64,000 bases of DNA from VRUE01 sp963780815 (lineage in GTDB: Bacteria > Actinomycetota > Thermoleophilia > Solirubrobacterales > 70-9). How positions within the stretch are numbered: position 1 is the stretch's first letter; every line of letters begins with the position of its first letter. The notes under the pieces were generated by a model that was not told the DNA's origin, ran no database searches, and saw nothing but the letters and a program-made list of their open reading frames with translations. Where the stretch lies: NCBI GenBank assembly GCA_963780815.1, contig CAWADG010000009.1:124001-188000 (forward strand). The letters are read 5' to 3'. Below are positions 1 to 8,711 of this stretch, in pieces. The position numbers and the translations under genes were made by a program.

Positions 1-876
1 TTTGGTGTTGAGGGTGATCCGACGGTCGAGAACAACCAGCGCTTCGCCGACGGCAAGCTCCTGATCTTCGAGGGCATCGAGGCCGCGTTGGCGCGGGGCG
101 CCGATCCCTCGGTGACCGGGGCGCTGGTGGACGAGCAGTTCGGAGGTCCGACCGAGGTTCCCCAGCGGGCGAAGGCTCGTGGCATCAGGCTCGCCATGCC
201 GGTGGAGAAGAGCGGCCAGATCGAGTTCGACTTCGAGTACGGGGAGGAGTTCGGCGATCACATCGAGCGCTACGACCCGGACTTCGCGAAGGTGCTCGTT
301 CGCTACAACCCTGACGGTGACACCGAGGTGAACAGGCGCCAGGCCGAGCGGCTGCGGCGGCTCTCGGACTGGCTGCACGCGAATGACCGCAGGTTCCTCT
401 TCGAGCTGCTGGTGCCTGCCGAGGAGGATCAGCTCGCCACGGTGGGCGGCGACGTCGGGCGATACGACGCCGAGCTGCGACCCGACCTGATGATCCGCGC
501 GATCCACGAGCTGCAGCACGCCGGGGTTGAGGCGGATGTCTGGAAGATCGAGGGCGTCGACGAGCGCGACGACGCTGCGCGCATCGCCGCTCAGTGTCGC
601 GAGGGAGGGCGCGATGGCGTGGCCTGCGTGGTGCTCGGCCGCGGCGCCGACGACGCCAAGGTCGATCAATGGCTTCGTGCCGGAGCTCCGGTCGAGGGGT
701 ATGTCGGCTTTGCAATCGGCCGGTCGATCTGGGGCGGGCCATTGAAAGGCTGGATCGAAGGCGGCCTCTCCCGCGAGGACGCCGCCTCTCGGATCGCCGA
801 TAACTACTTGCGCTTCATCGAGGTGTACACGGCCGCCAAAACCGATTCCGCCGGAAGCACCGGCTCAAGCAGTTGA
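1..876 (+). CDS. IolC-type aldolase domain protein (DUF2090), 5' end outside window
   Basis: The frame is open from base 1, so the N-terminus lies outside the window and 291 residues are visible. The text resembles the DUF2090 domain found alone or at the C-terminus of IolC, the 5-dehydro-2-deoxygluconokinase / 6-phosphate aldolase of myo-inositol breakdown. Visible features are a phosphosugar-aldolase-like run of beta strands (ALVDEQFGG, RGIRLAMPVEKSG, FLFELLVPAEEDQL) and the end segment VVLGRGADDAKVDQWL followed by GFAIGRSIWGGPL, typical of this TIM-barrel family. No kinase domain can be seen. The family call is from recognition; the exact substrate is inferred. The C-terminus after residue VYTAAK is a short serine/glycine tail. 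Confidence 0.75.
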   Translation, partial: FGVEGDPTVENNQRFADGKLLIFEGIEAALARGADPSVTGALVDEQFGGPTEVPQRAKARGIRLAMPVEKSGQIEFDFEYGEEFGDHIERYDPDFAKVLVRYNPDGDTEVNRRQAERLRRLSDWLHANDRRFLFELLVPAEEDQLATVGGDVGRYDAELRPDLMIRAIHELQHAGVEADVWKIEGVDERDDAARIAAQCREGGRDGVACVVLGRGADDAKVDQWLRAGAPVEGYVGFAIGRSIWGGPLKGWIEGGLSREDAASRIADNYLRFIEVYTAAKTDSAGSTGSSS

Positions 877-1301
877 GCTGACCTTGAGGGCCGCGGCGAT
901 CTCCTTCGCCCAGGCCCGGATCTCGTCCCAATCGCGGCGGTCGCGGCCTATCTCGATCGGGGGCGAAAGCGTTTGACCCACCCGGCACATTGATCGCTGC
1001 ACCGGGAGGGAGGGGTCGATGGGCGACTTGCCGTTACATACGCCGAGTGACCAACGTCAAGACTCTTCCGCGAAAACTTACTTGAGCGACCGCGTCTCTC
1101 CGGGAGGCAACCCCTTGCGGGCCTCCCACCCCTCGATGTAGCCGAATAGCTCCTCCGTCGCCTTCGTCATCGCACCCAGAAGTTCTTGAAGCGACTTGAC
1201 TGGAATCTGCTCAGGCCTAAGTGGAATCCCTCCCTGAATGCGCCCGCTCGCCGGCTGTCCACCATCAGCATCGTCGGCGACTTGCCACGCCGCATAAACG
1301 T
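877..1301. other. Intergenic stretch, possible gene remnants
   Basis: No convincing full gene. On the minus strand an open frame from 1359 to 1078 reads through the repeat that follows and then gives a helical, protein-like tail ending LPPGETRSLK; it may be a truncated gene or chance. A second minus-strand frame overlapping the end of the aldolase gene (about 980-866) reads DWDEIRAWAKEIA near its end and also looks like the tail of a lost gene. Neither has a recognisable start or a domain I can name. Confidence 0.3.
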
Positions 1302-1403
1302 GCTGGGGGGATAGGAGGAGGGGCAATTTCAGATGCCCCTCCTCCCCCCAGCAGTCCACGGGGATAGGGCACAGGGGAGGTCGTTTTGGCCCCTAACCCG
1401 GAC
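1302..1403. repeat. Dispersed palindromic repeat, copy A
   Basis: Copy A of a three-copy family in this window (others at 15405-15592 and 31022-31192). It has a near-perfect inverted repeat, GCTGGGGGG...GGAGGGGCA at 1302-1324 against TGCCCCTCCTCCCCCCAGC at 1334-1352. The 20-base core CCCCCCAGCAGTCCACGGGG lies at 1344-1363. Its right flank, ending ccctaacccggac, matches the reverse complement of the left flank of copy B, but the core is inverted relative to that flank. It sits between the aldolase and ctaG genes. Confidence 0.8.
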
Positions 1404-1559
1404 AACCCACGAGAGCCGCCGGGATCGGAGCCTTCAATCTTGAGTTGGGGAAAGGTCCCTACCATCGTCTTAGCGGCGTCCAGGCCGCTGTGGACCAGGG
1501 GGAGCTTAGGGGCCGAAATTGGGCTCGTCTTCAGGTTGCATCGATAGAACGCCGATTTG

Positions 1560-2459
1560 ATGGGCCTTGATCTGACGCTCGAATGGAGCACGATGACTTC
1601 GATCACGCTGCCGCTGCTGATCGGCGTCGCCTACTTCGTGCGTGTTGGGCAACTGCGCGAGCAGCGACGGCAGCCAAGCAGCTGGCGCCAGGCGAGCTTT
1701 GCCTGCGGAATGACGCTGATCGTTCTCGCCACGGTCGGACCGATGGACAAGCTGGCCGACGATTTCGTCTTCGGCCACATGATCCAGCACACCCTCCTCT
1801 TCGACGAGGCGGCCTTGCTGATAGCGCTCGGCCTCACTGGGCCGGTCCTGATTCCGGTCCTGACAAAGCCGGGGGTGAGGCGGCTCCAGGCACTAATGCA
1901 CCCGGTCGTCGCAGCCGCCCTGTGGTTGGTCGTGATGTACGGGTGGCATCTGCCACCCTGCTATCAGCTAGCCGCCGAAAACGAGGTGGTCCACCTCTTC
2001 GAGCACGCGAGCTTCGTTGCGGCCGGCGTCGTGATGTGGCTGGCGCTGCTAGGGCCTTTCCCGAAGCCCGAATGGTTCGGCAACGGCGCCAAAGCGGCCT
2101 ACGTCGCCGTAATCCATTTCTCGACTATGGGCCTGGCCAACATCCTAATGTGGTCTGGGACCGTGCTCTACCCCTTCTACGCCGCCAGCGATCACGCCCA
2201 CGGCATCGAAGCGATCACCGACCAGAGCCTGGCGGGCGTCGCGCTGATGGTCCAAAGCGCTTTAGTCATGTTCGGCACCCTGGCCTGGCTGATGCTGCGC
2301 TGGGCGAACGACGACACCGAGCGCCAGGAGCTGATCGATCTGGCGATCGAGCGCGGCATAGAACTCGACGCAAGGCGGGCAGGGCGTGCCGTCGCCGCCG
2401 GGCGGGGCGCGGAACTGCGCGCTCGCCTGCTGTCCGACGGCAAGACGACCGAGGGGTGA
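1560..2459 (+). CDS. CtaG-type cytochrome c oxidase assembly protein (caa3_CtaG), copy I
   Basis: About 299 residues with at least six hydrophobic spans. It belongs to the caa3_CtaG family of membrane proteins needed to assemble copper-containing cytochrome oxidase. Family hallmarks are HMIQHTLL near residue 75, the later YGWHLPP segment, and HLFEHASF, which supply conserved membrane histidines that could bind copper. ATG 1560 was chosen; a TTG lies just before it at 1557. A paralogue is at 25476-26336. Downstream genes are convergent and encode SCO1 and thiol-redox proteins, which supports a role in oxidase maturation. The C-terminal 50 residues are a charged cytoplasmic tail absent from the paralogue. 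Confidence 0.88.
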   Translation: MGLDLTLEWSTMTSITLPLLIGVAYFVRVGQLREQRRQPSSWRQASFACGMTLIVLATVGPMDKLADDFVFGHMIQHTLLFDEAALLIALGLTGPVLIPVLTKPGVRRLQALMHPVVAAALWLVVMYGWHLPPCYQLAAENEVVHLFEHASFVAAGVVMWLALLGPFPKPEWFGNGAKAAYVAVIHFSTMGLANILMWSGTVLYPFYAASDHAHGIEAITDQSLAGVALMVQSALVMFGTLAWLMLRWANDDTERQELIDLAIERGIELDARRAGRAVAAGRGAELRARLLSDGKTTEG

Positions 2460-2573
2460 GAGCGCTCCCCTTCGGATCGCAGTTTGCAGTTCGTCGGTGG
2501 ACCAGGAGAGCAGGCAGGAGTTCCGATGCCGATCGTGTGATCGCGCGAGATCGGGGTCGCAGGGCCTGCACCC

Positions 2574-3284
2574 CTAGTCGTTCAGCAGCTTCGGGAGGTC
2601 ATGGACGATTTCGCTCGGATGGAAGGTCGCGGGATAGATGGTGGTCAGTAGCCCTTTTGCGGAGATCCCGTAGACAAGCGCAGTGTGGGCAACCAGTTCG
2701 GGATTTACTGAGTCGGGTTCGGAGCCGACGTTCCAGGCTTCCCATACCCGCGCCAGTTCGTGGGTGTCGCCGATCAGATATTTCATCCGCCCCGTCATCG
2801 CATGGTCGTTTACGAACGCAGCGACCGTTTCACGGCTGTCGCCGTGGGGGTCGACCGAGACCGCGACTACTTGCACCTGCTTGCTGCGCTGGGGGCCCAA
2901 CTGGGCCAGGGTGTTATGCAGTTCGGCGGTGATCAGCGGGCAGACATCCGGGCAGTGCGTATAGAGGAAGGTGACGAGGACTGCCTTCCCGCGGTAGCCG
3001 GCAAGACTCACCTTTTCACCGAGGTAGTTGCGCAAACCGCCGAATGACGGCGCCGGCTTCCGCGGCGAGACCACCAGCCCGTCGAAGCCAGAGACCGAGT
3101 GACTTTGGGCGCCACCGGGCAGTGATTCGGAAGAGTGATGGGTGGCGATCAAGACGGTCGCCACCCCGACGACAGCAACGATTGCGATCACAGGGAGAGG
3201 GACGGGTAGCCGACTGGTCCGCTTCGGCTTCGGGGTCTCCCCCTGCTGCCCATCTCGATCTGGTCCCTCTGCGCTGTTCGTCAT
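2574..3284 (-). CDS. SCO1/SenC/PrrC family copper chaperone, copy I
   Basis: A 236-residue membrane-anchored thioredoxin-fold protein. A proline/basic cytoplasmic start is followed by one transmembrane helix (about residues 28-47) and an extracytoplasmic SCO domain. The copper site is visible: CPDVCP near residues 111-116 and the distal histidine in VAHTALVYGI. SCO1 proteins pass copper to the CuA site of cytochrome oxidase subunit II or keep its cysteines reduced. ATG 3284 is preceded by GGGAG at good spacing; an in-frame upstream start at 3311 is less likely. It is the last gene of a minus-strand cluster after DsbA-like and VKOR genes. The paralogue at 26367-27059 is very similar from SGFDGLV onwards. 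Confidence 0.93.
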   Translation of the reverse strand: MTNSAEGPDRDGQQGETPKPKRTSRLPVPLPVIAIVAVVGVATVLIATHHSSESLPGGAQSHSVSGFDGLVVSPRKPAPSFGGLRNYLGEKVSLAGYRGKAVLVTFLYTHCPDVCPLITAELHNTLAQLGPQRSKQVQVVAVSVDPHGDSRETVAAFVNDHAMTGRMKYLIGDTHELARVWEAWNVGSEPDSVNPELVAHTALVYGISAKGLLTTIYPATFHPSEIVHDLPKLLND

Positions 3285-3381
3285 CCGTCGGGCTCCCCGC
3301 TGCCCCAACACAGCTGACCGTCAACTTTGGCATAAACGCAACGTCGGCAATCTCGATTCTCAGCGCCCTCCCGAGGCATGG

Positions 3382-4146
3382 CTACTCAGCTTCCTGGATC
3401 GCCACTTCGAGCTCTTCCGTGGATTCGGGCGTGCCGATCGCTTCGTGGCGGCCCGGCCCTTCGACGAAGAATGAAGGGGTGCCTTCGAAGCCCTTCCGTT
3501 CCGCTTCTTGAGTGGTGTGTTCGACCTCGCTGAGCAGGCGCTGGCTCTTGCGTTCCATGTTCCAGCGCTTCAGATCGGGGACCTTGGCGCCCTTGGCGAT
3601 CGAGGTCAGGAATGAGTCAGTCACGTAGCCGGATCGCTCCTCGCCCTGGTTGCGGTAGAAGATGTCGATGAAGTTCCAGCCGCGTCCCTGTTCGCCGGCG
3701 GCCAGCGCGGCGGTTCCGGCTGGGATCGACTGTTCGCTGATGATCGTGTAGTTGCGGAACTCGATCTTCGCTTCACCGCGGCTCACCGAGCCGGCGATCA
3801 CCGACGGCAGGACTTCTTCAGAGAAGGCTTTGCAGATCGGGCACTGCAGGTCGCCGAACTCGATCAACGTCACCTTCGCCGAGGGACGTCCGAGAACCGT
3901 GCCGTGCTGGGGGATGCCGGACAGCTGTTCTTCGACGAGGCCGACGTCCTCGAGGTTGGTGTCGCCTCCACTCCCGCTGCCGCCCTGGCTGACGGCAACG
4001 ACGAGGATGACGACCAAGACGATTCCGGCGAAGGCCGCGGCGCTCATCAGCTGAACCCGCCGCCGCCGGCGCTGGTCCTCCTTTGCCTTCGCCTGGGCGG
4101 AGATCCGCTCCTGCCGGCGCCGCTCCCGCTCCTGCTTACCGCTCAT
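3382..4146 (-). CDS. DsbA-family thiol oxidoreductase, membrane anchored
   Basis: 254 residues: a very basic, arginine/glutamine-rich cytoplasmic segment (1-30), one transmembrane helix (about 33-53), a linker, then a thioredoxin/DsbA domain. The active site is CPIC at residues 102-105, and the cis-proline loop is GTPSFFV near residue 220. DsbA-type proteins form or isomerise disulfides in exported proteins. The start overlaps the end of the VKOR gene by four bases (ATGA), so the two are probably translated together: VKOR would re-oxidise this DsbA. Its position next to SCO1 suggests thiol control of copper-site cysteines, which is inference. Confidence 0.9.
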   Translation of the reverse strand: MSGKQERERRRQERISAQAKAKEDQRRRRRVQLMSAAAFAGIVLVVILVVAVSQGGSGSGGDTNLEDVGLVEEQLSGIPQHGTVLGRPSAKVTLIEFGDLQCPICKAFSEEVLPSVIAGSVSRGEAKIEFRNYTIISEQSIPAGTAALAAGEQGRGWNFIDIFYRNQGEERSGYVTDSFLTSIAKGAKVPDLKRWNMERKSQRLLSEVEHTTQEAERKGFEGTPSFFVEGPGRHEAIGTPESTEELEVAIQEAE

Positions 4147-4622
4147 GGCTCCTCCATTTCAATTTCCTGGCCGTTGGCTGAGATAGGCAACCGGGGCGGC
4201 CGGCCTAGGTAGGCGAATGCCCGGGTCGCGTTGAGCGCGAAGATCGCGGTCATCAGGACAGCGCTGCTCACGCACCACTGGCAGATCGCTTCGATCACAA
4301 ACAGCTCGAGGTAGGTCAGGTAGGCGCTAAATCCGAAGCCGGCCAGCGAAACCCCAAAGCCGGCGAGCCGCCCTCGGTCACCGGGGGTCAGCGCGGCGGC
4401 GGTCAGCAGCAGGTAGCCGACGATGCCGAAAACCGCGACGTTGATCCCTGCGAGATGCGAGTAGGAGCTGGCGGCGACCGTCTCGCAGCCGCCGCCGCCC
4501 GCGAGGCAGGCCGGTGCGCCCCCACCCGAGTCGGCAATGGCGATGTAGGTCGCGACACCGACGCCGACCACCGCGAGTGCCCCCGCGGCCCGCCTGAGCG
4601 TGCTCTCTCGAGGAAACCTCAC
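4143..4622 (-). CDS. Vitamin K epoxide reductase (VKOR) family protein
   Basis: 159 residues, four predicted transmembrane helices. The VKOR quinone-linked active site CQWC is at residues 114-117, and the loop cysteine pair that shuttles electrons is at about residues 39 and 46 (CLAGGGGC). In actinobacteria VKOR takes the place of DsbB: it passes electrons from DsbA to a quinone. The stop overlaps the start of the downstream DsbA-like gene by four bases. Module II at 25-31 kb lacks this pair. No signal of degeneration, unlike the upstream ycnI copy. Confidence 0.93.
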   Translation of the reverse strand: MRFPRESTLRRAAGALAVVGVGVATYIAIADSGGGAPACLAGGGGCETVAASSYSHLAGINVAVFGIVGYLLLTAAALTPGDRGRLAGFGVSLAGFGFSAYLTYLELFVIEAICQWCVSSAVLMTAIFALNATRAFAYLGRPPRLPISANGQEIEMEEP

Positions 4623-4659
4623 CCGGGACTCCTCTGCTCTCGCTGCGACACCTTCTCCC

Positions 4660-5362
4660 CTAGGAACTCCGCCGGGTGCGGATCAGAGCGGCGGCGCCGA
4701 GGATGAGGCCGAGCGCGCCGATCACCAGTGCCGAGATCCCGAGGCCCTTGCTGGCGCCGGAGCTGGATTCCGAGCTCGATTCGCCGGATTCCGCCGGCGC
4801 TGTCGACGGGCTCGGCGGTGCCGTCTCGGAGCCGGCGACGTCCTGCAGCACGCCGCCTTCGGCGGTGACGTCGATCTGCGGCGCCGGTTCTTCGGAGTCG
4901 GGTGGCCCGATCCAGCGGACGACTTCGCCGTTGTCGTAGTACTGGAGGACCTTGAAGGTCAGCACTTTCCCCTTCCTTCCCCGGGATCTCGGTCGAGATC
5001 GGGAAGTTGAGGAACTGACCGGGCGGGATCTTCCCTTCGCCGCCGTGGCCGATCCAGATGATCTCCTTGACCTGTTCGGTCACTTCGCCGTCGGCGGTCT
5101 GCACCGGCTTGGTGAGCTTGGTCGTCTTCACATCGGCGCTCCAGCCGGGCATTTATTCGGTCGAGACGTCGAGGAAGCCGGGCGGGAACTGGACGGCCAA
5201 CTTGACGGTGTTGGCGCCTTCCATCTCGTTCGGCACCCTGATGTCGAGGGTGGCAAAGGAGCCGACCGGCACCTCGTTCGGGTGCAGGCTGACGTGAGCC
5301 TGTGCAGTCGCCGCACCAAGCAGGGTGCAGGCAAGCGTTATCGGCAAGGCAATTCGTCGCAT
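4660..5362 (-). pseudogene. Broken YcnI-like (DUF1775) copper-binding protein, copy I
   Basis: Compared with the intact paralogue at 27092-27802, this copy has two lesions. A TAA at about 5156-5158 replaces the tyrosine codon of the paralogue's STEYMPGW. An extra base near 4963-4975, in a run of C and T, shifts the frame just before LTFKVLQYY. All the domains are otherwise present: signal peptide, histidine right after the AQA cleavage site (HVSLHPNEVP, the copper ligand expected in this family), beta-sandwich core, Ser/Ala-rich linker and C-terminal transmembrane helix. The start at 5362 (MRRIALP) is chosen to match the paralogue. It could be a true pseudogene or reflect sequence errors; two independent lesions favour real decay. 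Confidence 0.85.
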
Positions 5363-5454
5363 CGTGAACGTTCCTTTCAGCGGAGCCCTCAATGGAGGAG
5401 CATCTCTTTCGTCACACGCAGGCGACCAAAAAAGGTGCTCTTCGAGTCGCTGCG

Positions 5455-5784
5455 CTAGTTCTGAGCGAGGAGGCCGAAAGGCGGGGGCCGCTTGGCTAGC
5501 GAGAAAGCGATGAGAAGTGTTCCCGTGGGCCGCCAGGTCTCTGGCCCTGAGGGAATTCTCGGCAAGAGGCGGTTTGCCTTCGCGGGCTTGCGCGGCTGCC
5601 TCGCGATGATCCGAGCGATCAACTCCTCGCCGGGGTAGCGACCACAGACAAGAGGGATCGCGATCAACAGCGCGGGCGCCAGGAACAGCACGACATCGGT
5701 CGAGCCGGCAAGGGCGAGGGCCACCACCCAGCAGAGGGTGATTGCAAGCGCACGCTTCTCGGTGAACCGACCCGCGAACTGCAT
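5455..5784 (-). CDS. Small two-helix membrane protein, copy I
   Basis: About 109 residues with two hydrophobic segments (TLCWVVALALAGS and LFLAPALLIAIPLV) and a basic C-terminal tail ending LAKRPPPFGLLAQN. I do not recognise a named family. The paralogue at 30311-30640 shares FTEKRALA, the helices, GEELIA and AFSLAKRPPP. Both copies lie at the promoter-proximal end of a copper/oxidase-assembly gene cluster, which suggests a linked role. ATG 5784 is chosen because it aligns with the paralogue start; an in-frame ATG at 5811 exists. Confidence 0.7.
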   Translation of the reverse strand: MQFAGRFTEKRALAITLCWVVALALAGSTDVVLFLAPALLIAIPLVCGRYPGEELIARIIARQPRKPAKANRLLPRIPSGPETWRPTGTLLIAFSLAKRPPPFGLLAQN

Positions 5785-5931
5785 CCAGAAGAAATCGTAG
5801 TCAAAAGGCAACGGGGACGGCAGCTAGTGGCTCGACTGCTTGACCGATCGCGGCACCTGAGGATCTCGGTCGGCCAGCGGCCTACCCCGACTATTGCCAC
5901 CCTTTCTCGCGCCAAAATCTCTTGGCAAGTG

Positions 5932-6357
5932 CTACGGATGTGCTCTGCCGGAACGAACGTCGGCCTTGCGGTGAGCTTCGCAGCAATAGAGCCGCTGCCG
6001 TCCGAAAAGTGGCCCACCGCACTCCGACCAAGCGCAACGGCACTCACTCGCCTGCCCTGCCCCAGGCAACACAGCCCAGCGTTCAAGCGTGCGGCGCGGC
6101 CGCTCGCCGACGCCGACCGGTTGCCCCTGGGCACGCAGAACCTTCGCGACTCTGTCAACCGCCCAGCGGGTCAACACAGCGCGATGTGCCTTCGTCGGGT
6201 TCTCGCCAGCCCGCACACGCTTGATAGTGCGCTCCGAGGTCCCTGTCTCCCGCGCCACCGTCGCAACCGAGAACGCGCACACCACCGGTCGCACCCACCG
6301 GTCGAACGTCGCATTCCGCGCAGCTGGGTCGGAGTAGCGGCTAGTTGTCCTACCCAC
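5932..6357 (-). CDS. Unrecognised protein with HTH-like start and Cys/His-rich end, probably truncated
   Basis: Up to 141 residues. The first half reads like a helix-turn-helix (VATVARETGTSERTIKRV), and the C-terminal half has a possible zinc knuckle with Cys and His residues (CRCAW..CGG....YCCEAH). The frame begins inside the end of an IS481-type fragment (IS end near 6346), so the true N-terminus may have been lost to that insertion. No function is assigned. Confidence 0.5.
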   Translation of the reverse strand: MGRTTSRYSDPAARNATFDRWVRPVVCAFSVATVARETGTSERTIKRVRAGENPTKAHRAVLTRWAVDRVAKVLRAQGQPVGVGERPRRTLERWAVLPGAGQASECRCAWSECGGPLFGRQRLYCCEAHRKADVRSGRAHP

Positions 6358-6798
6358 GGACGTTGTGAACGCGGCTGATCGGCGGCCGGTCTCCGAGAGA
6401 GCTGTGGGGCCTTCGCCGGTTGTAGTAGCGAAGGAAGGATGCCAGGGCCCGACTCCGCTCGGCCGAGTTGGGCCAGGAATGGGCGTAGGCCCACTCGCGC
6501 TTGAGCGTCTGGATGAAGCGCTCGACCTTCCCGTTCCAGCGTGGCGTGTAGGGCGGGGTGAGGATGTGGCGGGCGCCGTGGCCGGCCAGAACGGCCTTGA
6601 ACGCAGTCGACTTGCGGTAAGCGAAGGCGTTGTCGCTCATCACCGCCTCGGGCGCCTTCATGCCGAGCGAGGTGAAGTGCTCGATCGCCCGCCCCAGGAC
6701 CGCGGCCGCAGTCTCTCCACCCTGGTCTGGGTGCTGCTCGACGTAGGCGTAGCGGGAGTGGTCGTCGACCACGCAGTGCAGGTAGACGTAGCCCCACT
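6346..6798 (-). mobile_element. IS481-family fragment (3' part of transposase)
   Basis: The minus-strand frame 6796-6350 encodes the end of an IS481-type DDE transposase: VDDHSRYAYVEQHPDQ, then MSDNAF with the second catalytic Asp, NGKVERFIQTLKREW with the catalytic Glu, and RRRPHSSLGDRPP near the end. The first catalytic Asp and the HTH region are missing. At 6798/6799 the frame stops abruptly at cas1-like DNA, so this junction removed both the 5' half of the transposase and the 5' end of cas1. The outer end starting tgtcctacccac (minus-strand end at 6346) looks like an IS481-type terminus. Confidence 0.85.
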
Positions 6799-7640
6799 GT
6801 TCAACCGCGCCACCTCAAAGCTCGACCGCCTCGTGGTGATCGGCCACACCGGCTTCATCACCCTGGAGGCGATGCGCTGGATCAAGGACATCGGCGCCAG
6901 CTTCGTGCAGATCGACGCAGACTCAAACGTGGTCGCGATGAGCGTCTCGGAGTGGTACTCCAGCTCACGACACCTGCGTCGCGCCCAGGTGCTGGCCGCC
7001 GAGACCGAGGACGGGCGGCGCCTGCTCACCGAGCTGTTGAAGGAGAAGCTGATCGAGCAGGCGCGGCTTGCCGATGAGCTTCTCTTCTACAGACCTGCGA
7101 AAGAGGGCCGCGATCGGCGCTCCCCAGATCCCCAGGGAGTCATCCTCGCCCAGATCGACGAGCTGGAACGGGCCAAGACGATGAACGAGCTGCGGGTAGC
7201 CGAGTCGATCGCCGGCCGTATCTACTGGCAGTGCTTCGCGAACGTCCCGATCAGCTTCGATCGGGGCTGGCGAGCAGATGTTCCCGAGCACTGGCATCGC
7301 GCGGGACCGCGGACCTCGCCTATCGATCGCAAGCGGGCCAAGCGTGCTTTGACGCCCGCTCATGCCCTCGTCAACTACCTCGCGGCGATTCTGCAGACTG
7401 AGGCGACGATCGCCGCACAGCGGATGGGTTTCGATCCGACCATCGGCCTCATGCACGCAGACAAGCGCTATCGGCCCTCGCTTGCCTCGGATCTGATGGA
7501 GCCTGTGCGGCCGGTCGCGGATCGGATCGTCTTGGAGCTACTCAAGGAGCGTGAGTTCAGCCGCGGCGAGCTCGTCGAGACCCGCCAGGGCGTCTGCAGG
7601 CTAGGCCGTCCTAACCCCGAGATGTGACGACAACTCGGTC

Positions 7641-8633
7641 TCATCGCGCGCTCGCCATCTTGCGGGCGCCGAAGACGATATCCGCCGGCACCCTTCCCTT
7701 CGTCAGCCGGCCGGTGTGGGCCCTGTCTCGGTTGTAGTAGCGCAGGTACTCCTCGAGGTCGCGGCGTAGGGCGGTGACCCGCGGCGCCAAAGAGCGCGAG
7801 AAGGCCGGCCGCCAGCACTCCTCGAGGATCGTCAGCTGGGCCCGCTCGACGCAGCCGTTTGAGTTCGGTCGCCCGGCCTTGATCTTGCGTTGGGTGACGC
7901 TGTTGGCGGCGAGGGCGTCGGAGAAGCCCGCGGCGCGGAACTCCGAGCCGTTGTCGGTGGTGACCTCGCCCAGCCTCCAGCCCGCCGCCCCCAGCTCGGC
8001 GGCGACCAGGTGGGCGAGCTCGGCGGTGTGGCGGGCGGAGGGGTTGTGCTCGCTCTGGCGCAGGAATGCCCAGGTGTAGGCGGAGGCGACGTCGATCGCC
8101 GTGTATTGCCAGACGACCCCCTTCGATCCGGCCAGGCGGCCGACGTAGAAGCAGTCCATCTGGACCTTCTCGCCGGGCTCTGAGGCGTCGATGTGCAGCT
8201 CCTTTGGCGACGGCTCGGGCCGGCGCTCGTAGGGATCGGCGTGGCGGGCGATCAGCGCCAGGCGCTTTTGGCGGGTGTTGAGGTTGAAGCGCCGCAGCAC
8301 GCACCAGACGCCGTGCTCGGAGATCCGGATCCCACCCCACTTGGGCCGGGCCAGCTCGGCCGAGATGCGCCTCGGGCCAAAGCCCGGGTGACCGAGGGAG
8401 AAGGCGAGGATCCGGTGCTCGAGGTGCGGGCCGATCTGGTTGGGCATCCGCGGCCTGCGCCGCTCGCGCACCCGCAGGCCGTCGAGGCCGTAGCGCTCGA
8501 GCCGCGGCTTCCAGGCGTAGTAGGTGGATCTTGCGACCCCCATCGCCCGGCAGGCCTCTGAGACGTTGCCGAGCTCCTCGGCCAGGGTGAACAGGCGCAG
8601 CCGGAATCCGAACAGCACGTCATCCTCAGTCAT
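7641..8633 (-). CDS. IS481-family transposase
   Basis: 330 residues, full length for the family. It has an N-terminal HTH (NVSEACRAMGVARSTYYAW, about residues 23-41), a second HTH-like region, and an RNase H-fold DDE integrase core. Catalytic residues are visible in KVQMDCFYV, VTTDNGSEF and GCVERAQLT, and the family ending YLRYYNRDRAHTGRLTKGR is present. It carries out cut-and-paste or copy-out transposition of its own element. It appears intact, so the element may still be active. It lies antisense to the cas1-like gene it interrupts. Confidence 0.93.
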   Translation of the reverse strand: MTEDDVLFGFRLRLFTLAEELGNVSEACRAMGVARSTYYAWKPRLERYGLDGLRVRERRRPRMPNQIGPHLEHRILAFSLGHPGFGPRRISAELARPKWGGIRISEHGVWCVLRRFNLNTRQKRLALIARHADPYERRPEPSPKELHIDASEPGEKVQMDCFYVGRLAGSKGVVWQYTAIDVASAYTWAFLRQSEHNPSARHTAELAHLVAAELGAAGWRLGEVTTDNGSEFRAAGFSDALAANSVTQRKIKAGRPNSNGCVERAQLTILEECWRPAFSRSLAPRVTALRRDLEEYLRYYNRDRAHTGRLTKGRVPADIVFGARKMASAR

Positions 8634-8683
8634 CGCGTCCTCCTTGTTTCTTGGTTGGCACTTGGAAGCGTGCGAGGACGCGC

Positions 8684-8711
8684 GGACGCCCCGGCCATGG
8701 CCGGGGCGTCC
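8684..8711. repeat. 28-bp perfect palindrome inside the IS481 element
   Basis: The half-site GGACGCCCCGGCCA is followed by its exact reverse complement. It lies upstream of the transposase start, between the gene and the IS end. It could form a strong hairpin in DNA or RNA, shielding the transposase gene from transcription from outside, or could be a transposase or host-factor binding site. Role inferred only. Confidence 0.8.

Noticed and set aside
1583..2932. 449-residue plus-strand frame over ctaG
   Set aside because: Arg-rich shadow frame; the overlapping frame has clear CtaG motifs and membrane helices.
6365..6798. Upstream part of the long plus-strand frame joined to the cas1-like fragment
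   Set aside because: It is antisense to the IS481 transposase fragment and has no protein-like text until FNRATSKL at 6799.
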